Below are positions 8,507 through 15,701 of a stretch of 55,709 nt of DNA, in pieces (the first letter of the stretch is position 1; each line of letters opens with the position of its first letter). The stretch spans positions 1 through 55,709 of the forward strand of contig JAFIGD010000033.1 of NCBI GenBank assembly GCA_020831625.1, given 5' to 3'. The DNA is from Verrucomicrobiota bacterium (lineage in GTDB: Bacteria > Verrucomicrobiota > Kiritimatiellia > SS1-B-03-39 > UBA6053). The translations under genes and the position numbers were made by a program. The notes under the pieces are model-generated. The model was not told the origin of the DNA. It saw only the letters and a list, made by a program, of their open reading frames with translations, and did no database searches.

Positions 8507-8507
8507 A
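8466..8507. repeat. Two tandem 23-base units
   Basis: TGTGCGCACCTGTTGCAAA occurs at 8466-8484 and 8489-8507, a 23-base period. It covers the 5' edge of the transposase relic and contains TGTGCGCAC, itself a near-palindrome. It may be a trace of the element's end. Confidence 0.6.
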
Positions 8508-8518
8508 AAATAATCGAG

Positions 8519-8556
8519 TTGACTAAATGAAGCATATTGCTACATTATGAAATATG
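8519..8556 (+). promoter_or_regulatory. Toxin-antitoxin promoter and possible operator
   Basis: TTGACT (8519-8524), a 16-base spacer and TACATT (8541-8546) precede the antitoxin ATG at 8554, so the predicted transcript starts at about the start codon. A perfect inverted repeat, CATATT-N12-AATATG (8533-8538 and 8551-8556), overlaps the -10 and the ATG. That is where an autoregulating antitoxin would be expected to bind. Confidence 0.5.
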
Positions 8557-8769
8557 AGCACAGTGATCCGGATATCCAGTGATTTGGCGCGGGAGGCCAG
8601 AACCCGAAGTTCAGTCGAAAAGCGATCTCTTACGGGCCAGATTGAGTTTTGGGCCTCGATCGGGAGAATTGCGGAAGAAAACCCTGAGCTTCCCTATTCC
8701 TTTATCAAAGAACTTTTGATTGCACGGGAAGAAGCGAAAAGCGCCAGGGAAGAGTATGTCTTCGGGTAG
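8554..8769 (+). CDS. ParD-like antitoxin
   Basis: A 71-residue protein opening with STVIRISSDLAREARTRSSVEKRSLTGQIEFWA. A short beta strand followed by helices is the ribbon-helix-helix layout of ParD-like antitoxins (TA_anti type), in which SxTGQIEFWA is characteristic. The charged helical C-terminus should bind the toxin. The stop overlaps the toxin start by 14 bases, so translation is coupled. It is likely leaderless, starting at the predicted transcript start. Confidence 0.8.
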   Translation: MSTVIRISSDLAREARTRSSVEKRSLTGQIEFWASIGRIAEENPELPYSFIKELLIAREEAKSAREEYVFG

Positions 8770-9043
8770 CCGGGTTCTCGCAAGTCCTTTGTTTGGACGG
8801 AAAGTCAAAAAGCTTAAGGCAAACGAAAAGAAAGAATTGGATGCTGAGATAAAGCGGCTATTGGAGAACCCAACGCTGGGCCAGGAAAAAAAGGGGGACC
8901 TTGAAGGGATTCGGGTTCACAAGTTCAAGATGAACCGTCAGCAAATACTTTTGGCCTACGAGGTTACCGAGTCGGAGCTGACCCTGCTTACCTTCGGTTC
9001 GCATGAAAATTATTATCGGGATTTGAAGCGTTATCTAAACTGA
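8756..9043 (+). CDS. RelE/ParE-type toxin
   Basis: A 95-residue protein from the ATG at 8756, which has AGGGAAGAGT just upstream inside the antitoxin gene; an earlier in-frame ATG at 8720 is less likely. Features are a Lys-rich N-terminal helix region (FGRKVKKLKANEKKELDAEI), LLENPTLGQEKKGDLEGIRVHKF, then strands QQILLAYEV and ELTLLTFGSHENYYRDLKRYL. This is the RelE/ParE toxin pattern, probably an mRNA interferase or gyrase poison; which one cannot be told. It is coupled to the antitoxin. Base use is less GC-biased than in the neighbours, which fits horizontal transfer. Confidence 0.8.
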   Translation: MSSGSRVLASPLFGRKVKKLKANEKKELDAEIKRLLENPTLGQEKKGDLEGIRVHKFKMNRQQILLAYEVTESELTLLTFGSHENYYRDLKRYLN

Positions 9044-9048
9044 ATGAA

Positions 9049-9077
9049 GGATTGTTTTTTCGGAAAAGTTGTACATA
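9049..9077 (+). promoter_or_regulatory. dprA promoter-like block shared with aroB
   Basis: GGATTG (9049-9054), a 17-base spacer and TACATA (9072-9077) lie 8 bases before the preferred dprA ATG at 9086. The block overlaps an in-frame upstream ATG at 9044, which argues for the later start. It matches the aroB block at 28 of 33 positions including TTTTCGG and GTACATAAAGC. Confidence 0.5.
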
Positions 9078-9085
9078 AAGCCAGT

Positions 9086-10189
9086 ATGACAGAACGGGAC
9101 GCGTATATTGCTTTGAATATGTTTGAGGGGATCGGCCCGGTGCGGGTGCGGGAGTTGTTGTCGATTCTGGGGTCGGCCTCGGCGATTCTGACGGCATCGC
9201 GGGAGGAATTGGTGCAGGCGAAGGGGGTGGGGATGAATCTGGCGGAGAATCTTTTGCGTCAGGCGGACACGATGGATGTGGAGGCGGAGATCCGCCGCGC
9301 CAAAGAAGCAGGTGCGGTGATTGTGACGCGGGCGGATGAGGGCTATCCGGAGGCGTTGAAGCATATTCACGATCCGCCCCTGGCACTGTATGTGAAGGGG
9401 ACGCTGCTGGGGACGGACCGTCACGCGATCGCGGTGGTGGGGTCGCGGCGCTGCACGCATTACGGCCTTCAGGTGGCGGACCGGCTGAGTTTTCAACTGG
9501 CGAAACAGGGCTACACGGTGATCAGCGGTTTGGCGCGCGGCATTGATGCGGCGGCACATCAGGGGGCCATCAAGGGCAAGGGGCGGACGCTGGCGGTGCT
9601 GGGCTGCGGGATTGATCAGGTGTATCCGGCGGAACATGCGGAGCTGGCGGCGGCGGTGGCGGGTTCGGGGGCGGTGATCAGTGAGTTTCCGATCGGATTC
9701 AAGCCGAGCCGGAATTCGTTTCCGCAGCGCAACCGGATTGTTTCGGGTATGTCGCGGGGAGTGCTGGTGGTGGAGGCGGCGCTGGGGTCGGGCGCTTTAT
9801 TGACGGTGGACGAGGCGACGGAACAGGGGAAACTGATTTTCGCGGTGCCGGGGCGCATAGATAATCCGAGCGCGGGCGGGTGCAATCATTTGATCAAAAA
9901 CGGGGCGAAACTGGTGGAGGATGTGGATGATATTTTAGACGAGTTTGAGTATTTGATCTCCCCGAAGCCGGAGGGTCGGGAGGATCCGGAGCATGTGAAG
10001 CCACAGGTGCAGTTGACCGAGCCGGAGGCGAAAATTCTGGAGGTGCTTGGCGACGAGGAAATGGAGCAGGATCAGCTTACCCGCGCCAGCGGTCTGAGTG
10101 CATCGGCGGTGGCGACGGCGCTGATCATGCTGGAGATGAAGCGGCAGATCATGACCCTACCCGGCCGGAGGATTCGGAGGAAGTCCTGA
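9086..10189 (+). CDS. dprA: DNA processing protein DprA
   Basis: A 367-residue protein that binds incoming single-stranded DNA and loads RecA during natural transformation. An N-terminal helix-hairpin-helix region (ALNMFEGIGPVRVRELL) precedes the Rossmann-like core: AVVGSRRCTHYG, ISGLARGIDAAAHQGAI, TLAVLGCGIDQVYP, PQRNRIVSGMSRGVLVVEA, SGALLTVDEATEQGK and VPGRIDNPSAGGCN. A C-terminal winged helix (DQLTRASGLSASAVATALIMLEM) follows. The start is placed at 9086, after the promoter-like block, not at 9044. Its last 33 bases overlap the end of the convergent ATP-grasp gene. No other competence gene is nearby. Confidence 0.95.
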   Translation: MTERDAYIALNMFEGIGPVRVRELLSILGSASAILTASREELVQAKGVGMNLAENLLRQADTMDVEAEIRRAKEAGAVIVTRADEGYPEALKHIHDPPLALYVKGTLLGTDRHAIAVVGSRRCTHYGLQVADRLSFQLAKQGYTVISGLARGIDAAAHQGAIKGKGRTLAVLGCGIDQVYPAEHAELAAAVAGSGAVISEFPIGFKPSRNSFPQRNRIVSGMSRGVLVVEAALGSGALLTVDEATEQGKLIFAVPGRIDNPSAGGCNHLIKNGAKLVEDVDDILDEFEYLISPKPEGREDPEHVKPQVQLTEPEAKILEVLGDEEMEQDQLTRASGLSASAVATALIMLEMKRQIMTLPGRRIRRKS

Positions 10190-11650
10190 GCCGTTGGATT
10201 TGGCGATGAGGCGGTCGTTGAAGACGTTCATGATGCGGTCGTAGAGTTCGGGGCCGAGGAGTTGGTCTTCGACATCGGATTCGATGCTGGGGTTGTCGTT
10301 GACTTCGATGATGCTGGGCTTGCCTTTGATTTCCTTGAGGTCCACGCCGTAGAGGCCGCGGCCGACGAGATTGGCGGCTTTGAGGGCGGTTTGCACGATT
10401 GCTTTTGGGGCGTCCTCCACGCGAAAGGTCTGCCAGGCACCGCTGGTGACGGTGTCGCTGTTGGCGTTTTCGTAGATTTGCCAGTGACTGCCGGCCATGA
10501 AGTATTTGCAGGCGTAGAGGGGTTTGCCGTCGAGAATGCCCACACGCCAGTCAAAGTCGGTGGGCACGAACTCCTGCACCACGAGGAGGGCGGAGGATTC
10601 GAGCATTTTTTCGGCGAGGTGGAGGAGTTCGCCCTCGTTTTCGGCTTTGAGAACCCCTTGGGAGAAGGAGCTGTCGGGAAGCTTGAGGATGCAGGGAAAG
10701 CCGATGGTGGTTTCGACTTCGCCGAGGTTGTCGCGGTGCAGCACCATGGAGCGGGGCGCGGGGAGTTTGTGGTACTTGAGCATCTCCAGGAGATAGACTT
10801 TGTTGGCGCAGCGGAGAATGGAGGCGGGGTCGTCGATGACGACGAGGCCGTCTTTTTCGGCCTGCCGCGAGAAGCGGTAGGTGTGGTGGTTGACGTAGGT
10901 GGTTTCGCGCAGGAAGAGGGCATCGTATCCGGGGAGGTGGATGAGGTCGTCGCGGGTGATGAGTTCGGCCTCGATGTCGAGTTTGTCGGCGGCTTTGATG
11001 AAATTCTCCAGCGCCTTGGAATCGCTGGGGGGGAGTTTCTCCTTGGGATCGTGGAGAATGGCCATCTGATAGCGCGGAGGCTTGGGACGGCGGACGCGGT
11101 GGCGGCGGGAAAAATAGCTTTTGGCGAATTCGAGGACGGCATCGCGGTGGTTGTCGGGCACCTGATTGATGGAGATGGGGTAGATGTTGGTGATTTCCCA
11201 GTGCTCCTCCTCGCCTTTGCGCTGAAACAGGGCGCGCAGCAGCGGGGCGCGGAAGTGGGTGAAGAGCTTGCGGGCGAGCGGGTCGTGGGCGGCGGTGATG
11301 TTGCGGCCGAAGTAGATGCTGAGGGTGAAGCGGTCGCTTTTGATGCGCCTGAGGCTGCTTTGAATGGTTTGTTCGAGGTCTTCGGATACAAGGCGCAGGA
11401 CGCCCCGGTGGTTGAGATCGCGGAGGGTGCCGGTGTCGGGCACGGGCTGGTGGCCTCGGGCTTCGGCGAGGAGGCTGACGTAGTAGCCGGTGCTCTGGTA
11501 GCGGTAGGAGCGGCAGAGGTTGAAGACCCGGGCGGTGGCGCGGAAGTAGTCTTCGTTGGTGAGGTAGTCCCGGGAGGAGATGATGTCGACGTTGTCCACT
11601 TTCAGGGGCCAGCGGTCGGGTTGATCCACAACAAGGTATGTTTTTTTCAT
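10157..11650 (-). CDS. RimK-like ATP-grasp ligase with RLAN domain
   Basis: A 497-residue protein. Residues about 1-165 match the RimK-like ATP-grasp N-terminal (RLAN) domain, with SRDYLTNEDYF, ARVFNLCRSYRYQSTGYYVSLLAEARG and LSIYFGRN. The ATP-grasp fold covers about 200-480: INQVPDNHR, ASILRCANKVYLLEML, FPCILKLPDSSFSQGV, VVQEFVPTDFDWRVGILDGK, LYGVDLKE and the metal-binding IEVNDNPS. Relatives join glutamate or other amino acids to a peptide or small molecule. The C39-like peptidase gene ends 12 bases upstream, so the two form a ligase/peptidase pair. The substrate is not known. The 3' end overlaps dprA convergently by 33 bases. Confidence 0.88.
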   Translation of the reverse strand: MKKTYLVVDQPDRWPLKVDNVDIISSRDYLTNEDYFRATARVFNLCRSYRYQSTGYYVSLLAEARGHQPVPDTGTLRDLNHRGVLRLVSEDLEQTIQSSLRRIKSDRFTLSIYFGRNITAAHDPLARKLFTHFRAPLLRALFQRKGEEEHWEITNIYPISINQVPDNHRDAVLEFAKSYFSRRHRVRRPKPPRYQMAILHDPKEKLPPSDSKALENFIKAADKLDIEAELITRDDLIHLPGYDALFLRETTYVNHHTYRFSRQAEKDGLVVIDDPASILRCANKVYLLEMLKYHKLPAPRSMVLHRDNLGEVETTIGFPCILKLPDSSFSQGVLKAENEGELLHLAEKMLESSALLVVQEFVPTDFDWRVGILDGKPLYACKYFMAGSHWQIYENANSDTVTSGAWQTFRVEDAPKAIVQTALKAANLVGRGLYGVDLKEIKGKPSIIEVNDNPSIESDVEDQLLGPELYDRIMNVFNDRLIAKSNGSGLPPNPPAG

Positions 11651-11662
11651 GCGGGGAGGAGG

Positions 11663-12376
11663 TCAGGCTTCAATATTTTTTGGGTGGAGGACGACAAGGT
11701 TGGCATCGTAGGTGACAATGCCGAGGAGAATGGCGTTGAGGACGCGGTCAACGGGCACATCGTAGATCGGATTTTCGCCGATGGCGTTGGGATGATATGG
11801 ATCGGCCACGCGCAGGGTTTGCCGGTCGGGATGGTTTCCGCAAATGACCACAAAATGGCCTTCGGGCGTGCCGGCGAATTCATCATGCACATCGGTTTCG
11901 GCGATCACCCGTTTTTCCTGATAGAGGTAGGTGGAGTTCAGACCGGTGAGGATGGGCAGACTTTGTTTGAGGTAGTGGTGGATGAGCCCGGCGTTGAGTT
12001 CCCGGGAGGTGATGCGGCCGCCGAGTTTGAGGAAGTCTAGGTAATGGCGGCTGGCCCGCTGAAATCCGGCGCGGGTTTTGACCTGCATTTGTTGTTCCAG
12101 CTTGTGAATCAGATTGGTGTCCGGATCCTGAAACCAGGTGGGGTCGAACATGTAGAGATTGTAGGTGATCAGTTCGACATCAAAGCCGTGCCGGAGCGCG
12201 TGCTGACCCAAAAGCACGCCGTGGGTGCCGCCGTTTTTAAGCTGGGGGATGACCTTGACCAGATGATTCAGACCGGTTTCGAGCCCGAAATAGCGGTAGA
12301 GCGCGTGCAGGCAGGTCGCTCCGCAGGTCACCTGATCCGGCTGGCGTTCGATTTTAAAGGGAATAGAATGGTCCAC
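11663..12376 (-). CDS. C39-like cysteine peptidase paired with the ATP-grasp ligase
   Basis: A 237-residue cytoplasmic protein with no signal peptide, starting at GTG. The fold is papain-like, C39 type: Gln15 and Cys18 in QVTCGATCLHALYRYFG, His174 in PEGHFVVICG and Asp192 in VADPYHP form a plausible active site. A helical insert of about 70 residues follows YNLYMFDPTW. It lacks the transporter part of bacteriocin C39 exporters. Genes like this are known beside RLAN ATP-grasp genes and are thought to trim or remove the peptide that the ligase makes (inference from family context). The downstream ligase starts 12 bases after this stop. Confidence 0.8.
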   Translation of the reverse strand: MDHSIPFKIERQPDQVTCGATCLHALYRYFGLETGLNHLVKVIPQLKNGGTHGVLLGQHALRHGFDVELITYNLYMFDPTWFQDPDTNLIHKLEQQMQVKTRAGFQRASRHYLDFLKLGGRITSRELNAGLIHHYLKQSLPILTGLNSTYLYQEKRVIAETDVHDEFAGTPEGHFVVICGNHPDRQTLRVADPYHPNAIGENPIYDVPVDRVLNAILLGIVTYDANLVVLHPKNIEA

Positions 12377-12492
12377 GGCGCGAACTCTCTCAGAGTGGGC
12401 GCAGAAAGCAATGCCAAACCGCGCGGGGCTTTGTCCGCTTGATGAGGCGGATCAGACGGTTCTGACAGATCGGTCGGATCGGACGGAGTGCT

Positions 12493-13719
12493 TTAGCCGG
12501 CGGAGGCGGCGATGCGGGGGGGCGGGGCGTCGGCGGCGAGGATGCGCATGGAGGGGACGGGTTCGTAGATGCGCTGGTGGTTTTCGATGCCGGCGAGGCG
12601 GTAGGATCCGCTGCGGTAGCGGTCGGTCCGGTAGTTCTCGCCGGTGGCGGGGAGGGCGTGGTTGTAGAATTCCTCGTATTCGGCGAGGGTGAGGTTTTGC
12701 CGGTTTTTGAGCAGATCCTGATGCAGGCGGGTGTTGAGGTGATCGCGGTAGCCTTCGATGACTTTGCCGCCGAAGAAGGCGCCCATGCAGCCGCTGCCGT
12801 AGGAGAAGAGGCCGATGCGTTTGCCGGTGAGGTTTTTGGGGCCGGTTTCGAGGAGGGAGAGGAGGCCCATATAAAGTGACGCGGTGTAGGCGTTGCCGAT
12901 GCGGCGGTTGTAGGCGAGGGAGGGTTCGACCTGGGCCTGGAGGTCTTTGGCGGCCAGTCCGGCGTTTTCGGCGCGGGCGAGGTGGAGGTGGGCTTTGAGC
13001 CCCATGCGGGAGAAGGGGAGGTGATAGCAGAAGTGCGCGAAGTCGGCGAAGCAGGCTCCGCTGTCGTCTTTGTAGTGTTTCCAGGCCTGTTCGAGGGCGT
13101 TGAGGTAGACTTTGATGGAGTATTTGCCGTCCACGAGGGCCTCGTCACGGTAGTTGGGGCGCCAGAAGTCCATGACGTCTTCGGTGTAGTAGCCGACATG
13201 GGGGTCGATGCGGAGAATTTTGGCGTCGGCGGAGAGGACCATGGCGACGGCGCCGCCGCCCTGGGTGGGTTCGCCGGCGGAGCCGAGGCCGTAGCGGGCG
13301 ATGTCGGCGGCGATGATGAGCACTTTCTGCTCGGGGTGCATGGCGACGGTGGAGAGGCCGAAGTGCAGCGCGGAGGTGCTGCTGCAGCAGGCCTGCTTCA
13401 TTTCGACGGTGCGGCAGTTGGCGGGCAGGTCGAGCAGCTTGTGGACGTAGATGGCGGCGGCTTTGGATTGATCGATCCCGGATTCGGTCGCGAAGATGAC
13501 GGTGCGGATTTCGGAGCGGTCGACCCCTTCGAGGGCCTGCCGGGCGGCGTTGGTGCCGAGGGTGACCACATCCTCGTCGGGCGCGGGGACGGACATGTAC
13601 TCCTGGCCGATTCCCTGATGGTATTTGGCGTAGTCCACATTGCGGGCGCGGGCGAGATCGTGCAGATCCAATCCGTAGCGTGGAATGTACATGCTGATGG
13701 CTTCGATTCCTGGATTCAT
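12493..13719 (-). CDS. mvaS: Hydroxymethylglutaryl-CoA synthase
   Basis: A 408-residue cytoplasmic thiolase-fold enzyme that condenses acetyl-CoA with acetoacetyl-CoA to HMG-CoA, the entry to the mevalonate route. The catalytic residues fall at the same numbers as in characterised bacterial MvaS: Glu79 (ATESGIDQSK), Cys111 (MKQACCSSTSA) and His233 (HFCYHLPFSRMG). YTEDVMDFWRPNY (178-190) is also diagnostic. The start has GGAGAATC upstream. No other mevalonate gene is in the window; neighbours are a winged-helix regulator upstream and the C39/ATP-grasp pair 116 bases downstream, all on one strand. A beta-branching synthase is a less likely alternative. Confidence 0.92.
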   Translation of the reverse strand: MNPGIEAISMYIPRYGLDLHDLARARNVDYAKYHQGIGQEYMSVPAPDEDVVTLGTNAARQALEGVDRSEIRTVIFATESGIDQSKAAAIYVHKLLDLPANCRTVEMKQACCSSTSALHFGLSTVAMHPEQKVLIIAADIARYGLGSAGEPTQGGGAVAMVLSADAKILRIDPHVGYYTEDVMDFWRPNYRDEALVDGKYSIKVYLNALEQAWKHYKDDSGACFADFAHFCYHLPFSRMGLKAHLHLARAENAGLAAKDLQAQVEPSLAYNRRIGNAYTASLYMGLLSLLETGPKNLTGKRIGLFSYGSGCMGAFFGGKVIEGYRDHLNTRLHQDLLKNRQNLTLAEYEEFYNHALPATGENYRTDRYRSGSYRLAGIENHQRIYEPVPSMRILAADAPPPRIAASAG

Positions 13720-13773
13720 AGTTGATTCTCCGGGTTCATTCGTTAAAAATATAACGGTTTTGAAATTTGTCCA

Positions 13774-14139
13774 TTAAGACGCGGTGGCAAAAGCGCCGAG
13801 AGGGGCGTTTCCGGTGGCACTGTTTTTGAGTGCTCCGTGCAGAACCCGTTCGAGGGCTTGCAGATAGAGATGAAATTCTTCGCGGCCCCCGGGTGAAAGA
13901 ATGACCTGGGTGTGTGCCTTTCGGCCGCGTCCGGCGCGGTGCATGCGGACAATGTTGCCTTCTTCGAGGACCTTGAGGTGGCGGCTGAGATTGCCGTCGG
14001 TCATGCCGCAGCGCTGTTTGAGGTCCTGAAAGCCGAGGCCGCCCGGGCGTTCGCAGAGGGCGGTGACCAGGGCGAGCCGGGCGGGTTCGTGAAATTTTTT
14101 CTCGAGGTCGTTCCAGTGGGGTTTGTCGAGGTCGATCAT
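13774..14139 (-). CDS. Winged-helix transcriptional regulator
   Basis: A 121-residue protein. Residues about 10-95 form an ArsR/MarR-like winged helix: PARLALVTALCERPGGLGFQDL, then GMTDGNLSRHLKVLEEGNIV as recognition helix, and a basic wing (RAGRGRKAHTQVILS). No metal-binding Cys pair is seen. Its ATG overlaps the stop of the upstream membrane-protein gene by 4 bases, so the two are coupled. The palindrome at 14819-14839 upstream of that gene is the likely target, giving autoregulation. Confidence 0.8.
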   Translation of the reverse strand: MIDLDKPHWNDLEKKFHEPARLALVTALCERPGGLGFQDLKQRCGMTDGNLSRHLKVLEEGNIVRMHRAGRGRKAHTQVILSPGGREEFHLYLQALERVLHGALKNSATGNAPLGAFATAS

Positions 14140-14780
14140 GGGGTTTTCTCCGGTGGGGGATCTTGCCAGAGGCGTTCGAAGGCGGCATAGCGCCGCTGGT
14201 CCGCGTACAGGATGAGTCCGCCGGCCCATTCGCCGGCGAAAAAGACGACGCCCATGGGCCAGGGATTGAGAAAGGTGAGGTTGGGGTTGAGGAGGCACAG
14301 CGCGCCGGCGAGAATGTAAAAGACGCCGACGATGCCGATGGCGCCGGGGAGCACATAGCGGGAAGCGAGATTGGTGAGCCCGAACATGCACATCCAGACG
14401 CCCATCAGCGGATCAAAATCGCGGCCGAGCATGAGCACCAGGGTGAAGACCGCGCCGACAAAAAGGGGGGGCATGACGTCCAGGAGCGGTCCGAGGCGGC
14501 GGACGTTGCGTTTGATGAGCGGATCGCGCCAGAACCAGTAGATGAGGGAGCCGAGGTTGAGGAACATGGCGGTTCCGAATACCGCGCCCCAGGCGAGAAT
14601 ATGGGCGTAGTGGCTGGATTCGATCCATTGGCGGTCGAGGAGAAACGCCATGGCGATGGCGACGGTGCCGGACAGAATCCGTGCGGGGCCGGACCAGCCT
14701 TTGAAGCGCTGCTGTTCGAGCAGCGCCCGTTTCAGATGCCGGACGGTGTCCAGCGCGTCATGGAGGGGAAGAATATTCAC
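14136..14780 (-). CDS. Multi-pass membrane protein coupled to the regulator
   Basis: A 214-residue protein from the GTG at 14780 (a TTG at 14843 lies within the palindrome and is unlikely). About five hydrophobic segments are visible, including ILSGTVAIAMAFLL, ILAWGAVFGTAMFLNLGSLIYWFW, PLFVGAVFTLVLML, YVLPGAIGIVGVFYILAGALC and a final FFAGEWAGGLILY. It is not a recognised transporter. Membrane-protein/winged-helix pairs of this kind are frequent and the membrane protein may sense the signal (inference). Confidence 0.68.
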   Translation of the reverse strand: MNILPLHDALDTVRHLKRALLEQQRFKGWSGPARILSGTVAIAMAFLLDRQWIESSHYAHILAWGAVFGTAMFLNLGSLIYWFWRDPLIKRNVRRLGPLLDVMPPLFVGAVFTLVLMLGRDFDPLMGVWMCMFGLTNLASRYVLPGAIGIVGVFYILAGALCLLNPNLTFLNPWPMGVVFFAGEWAGGLILYADQRRYAAFERLWQDPPPEKTP

Positions 14781-14818
14781 GGGTTGGGTGTATGGCGGAT
14801 AGGGGTGATCCGTTTTCT

Positions 14819-14839
14819 TTACTTTACACCGCAAAGTAA
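14819..14839. promoter_or_regulatory. Palindromic operator candidate
   Basis: TTACTTT (14819-14825) and AAAGTAA (14833-14839) form a perfect 7-bp inverted repeat with a 7-base centre, 39 bases before the GTG of the membrane-protein gene. Size and symmetry suit a dimeric winged-helix regulator such as the one encoded by the second gene. No clear -35/-10 pair was found. Confidence 0.55.
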
Positions 14840-14861
14840 TCAACCCGGAAATGAAAAAAAA

Positions 14862-15575
14862 TTATTCGGAGAGGGGCTGAGGGTCGGGCATGTCGAGGAC
14901 GCCGTCGATGAGAAGCGTCCAGCCCTGCGGGGGGAGTTCGTTCAGGCCGGGCTGGGAGACGAGGGTTTCCCGCAGGAGAAAGGAATCGTCCTCGCCGGTG
15001 GTTTCCAGGGCAGTGTCGAGTTCCGGGCCGCTTTCGATTTTCCAGACGCCGCGCCATTGAAGGGATTCGGCTGGGAGGCGGAAGACGACGGGCGCTTCGG
15101 GGTCCACGGGGGCGATGGCGGTCATTCGGGTGGTCCACTGCAGGGCGGCGGTGTCCTGAGGGAGTGAGAGCAGATGGGTTACGCGGAGGTGAAAGGGGGG
15201 GCCGAAGGTTTGCGTGAGGAGCACGGTTTGACCGCCTTCGCTGGTGATCCAGCCGCGGGCCTGCCAGCGGGGTTGCGGAACACCTTCCAGGCGGGGCAGC
15301 GCTTCGGTCAAGTCTGCCGGATCGCCCGGCAGCAGGGTGACGGGTGCGCTGAGGGCGTTGGGCTGGCGGAGTTTTCGAAAGGAAACCACGCCGTCATGGT
15401 CGGGTGAGACGATAATTTCGAGATAGCGGTTGGAGAGTTGGTAGACTTCGCCCCAGGTTTCGGATTGAATGCGGGAGAGCGGGGCTACCGGGAATTCATC
15501 CGCTAAGGTTAATTCCGTCGGAAATAAAAAAACAAGGAATCCCAGACAGGGTAAAAAGGGAACAAAAAACCGCAT
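14862..15575 (-). CDS. Exported protein of unknown function
   Basis: A 237-residue protein with a signal peptide (MRFFVPFLPCLGFLVFLFP, cleavage probably after LTLA near residue 25). The rest is beta-rich and resembles a galactose-mutarotase-like or DUF-type sandwich (YLEIIVSPDHDGVVSFRKL, LRVTHLLSLP, ALQWTTRMTAI), which often binds sugars. That comparison is weak. It stands alone, divergent from hldD with 126 bases between starts. Confidence 0.6.
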   Translation of the reverse strand: MRFFVPFLPCLGFLVFLFPTELTLADEFPVAPLSRIQSETWGEVYQLSNRYLEIIVSPDHDGVVSFRKLRQPNALSAPVTLLPGDPADLTEALPRLEGVPQPRWQARGWITSEGGQTVLLTQTFGPPFHLRVTHLLSLPQDTAALQWTTRMTAIAPVDPEAPVVFRLPAESLQWRGVWKIESGPELDTALETTGEDDSFLLRETLVSQPGLNELPPQGWTLLIDGVLDMPDPQPLSE

Positions 15576-15701
15576 AAAGTCAAGTCTAACGGATCTAAAG
15601 TTAAAAAACCAGCGGAAAGCGTCACAGAGTCGGGCCCGGGGTATGGAATGCACATTTTTGTTCACTTGCGCTGTGGGAAGATTTGAAGTAGAGACAGGGA
15701 T

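Noticed and set aside
10262-12040. Long + strand open frame over the ATP-grasp and C39 genes
   Set aside because: Both leftward genes have family motifs; the + product is low-complexity Gly/Val/Glu.
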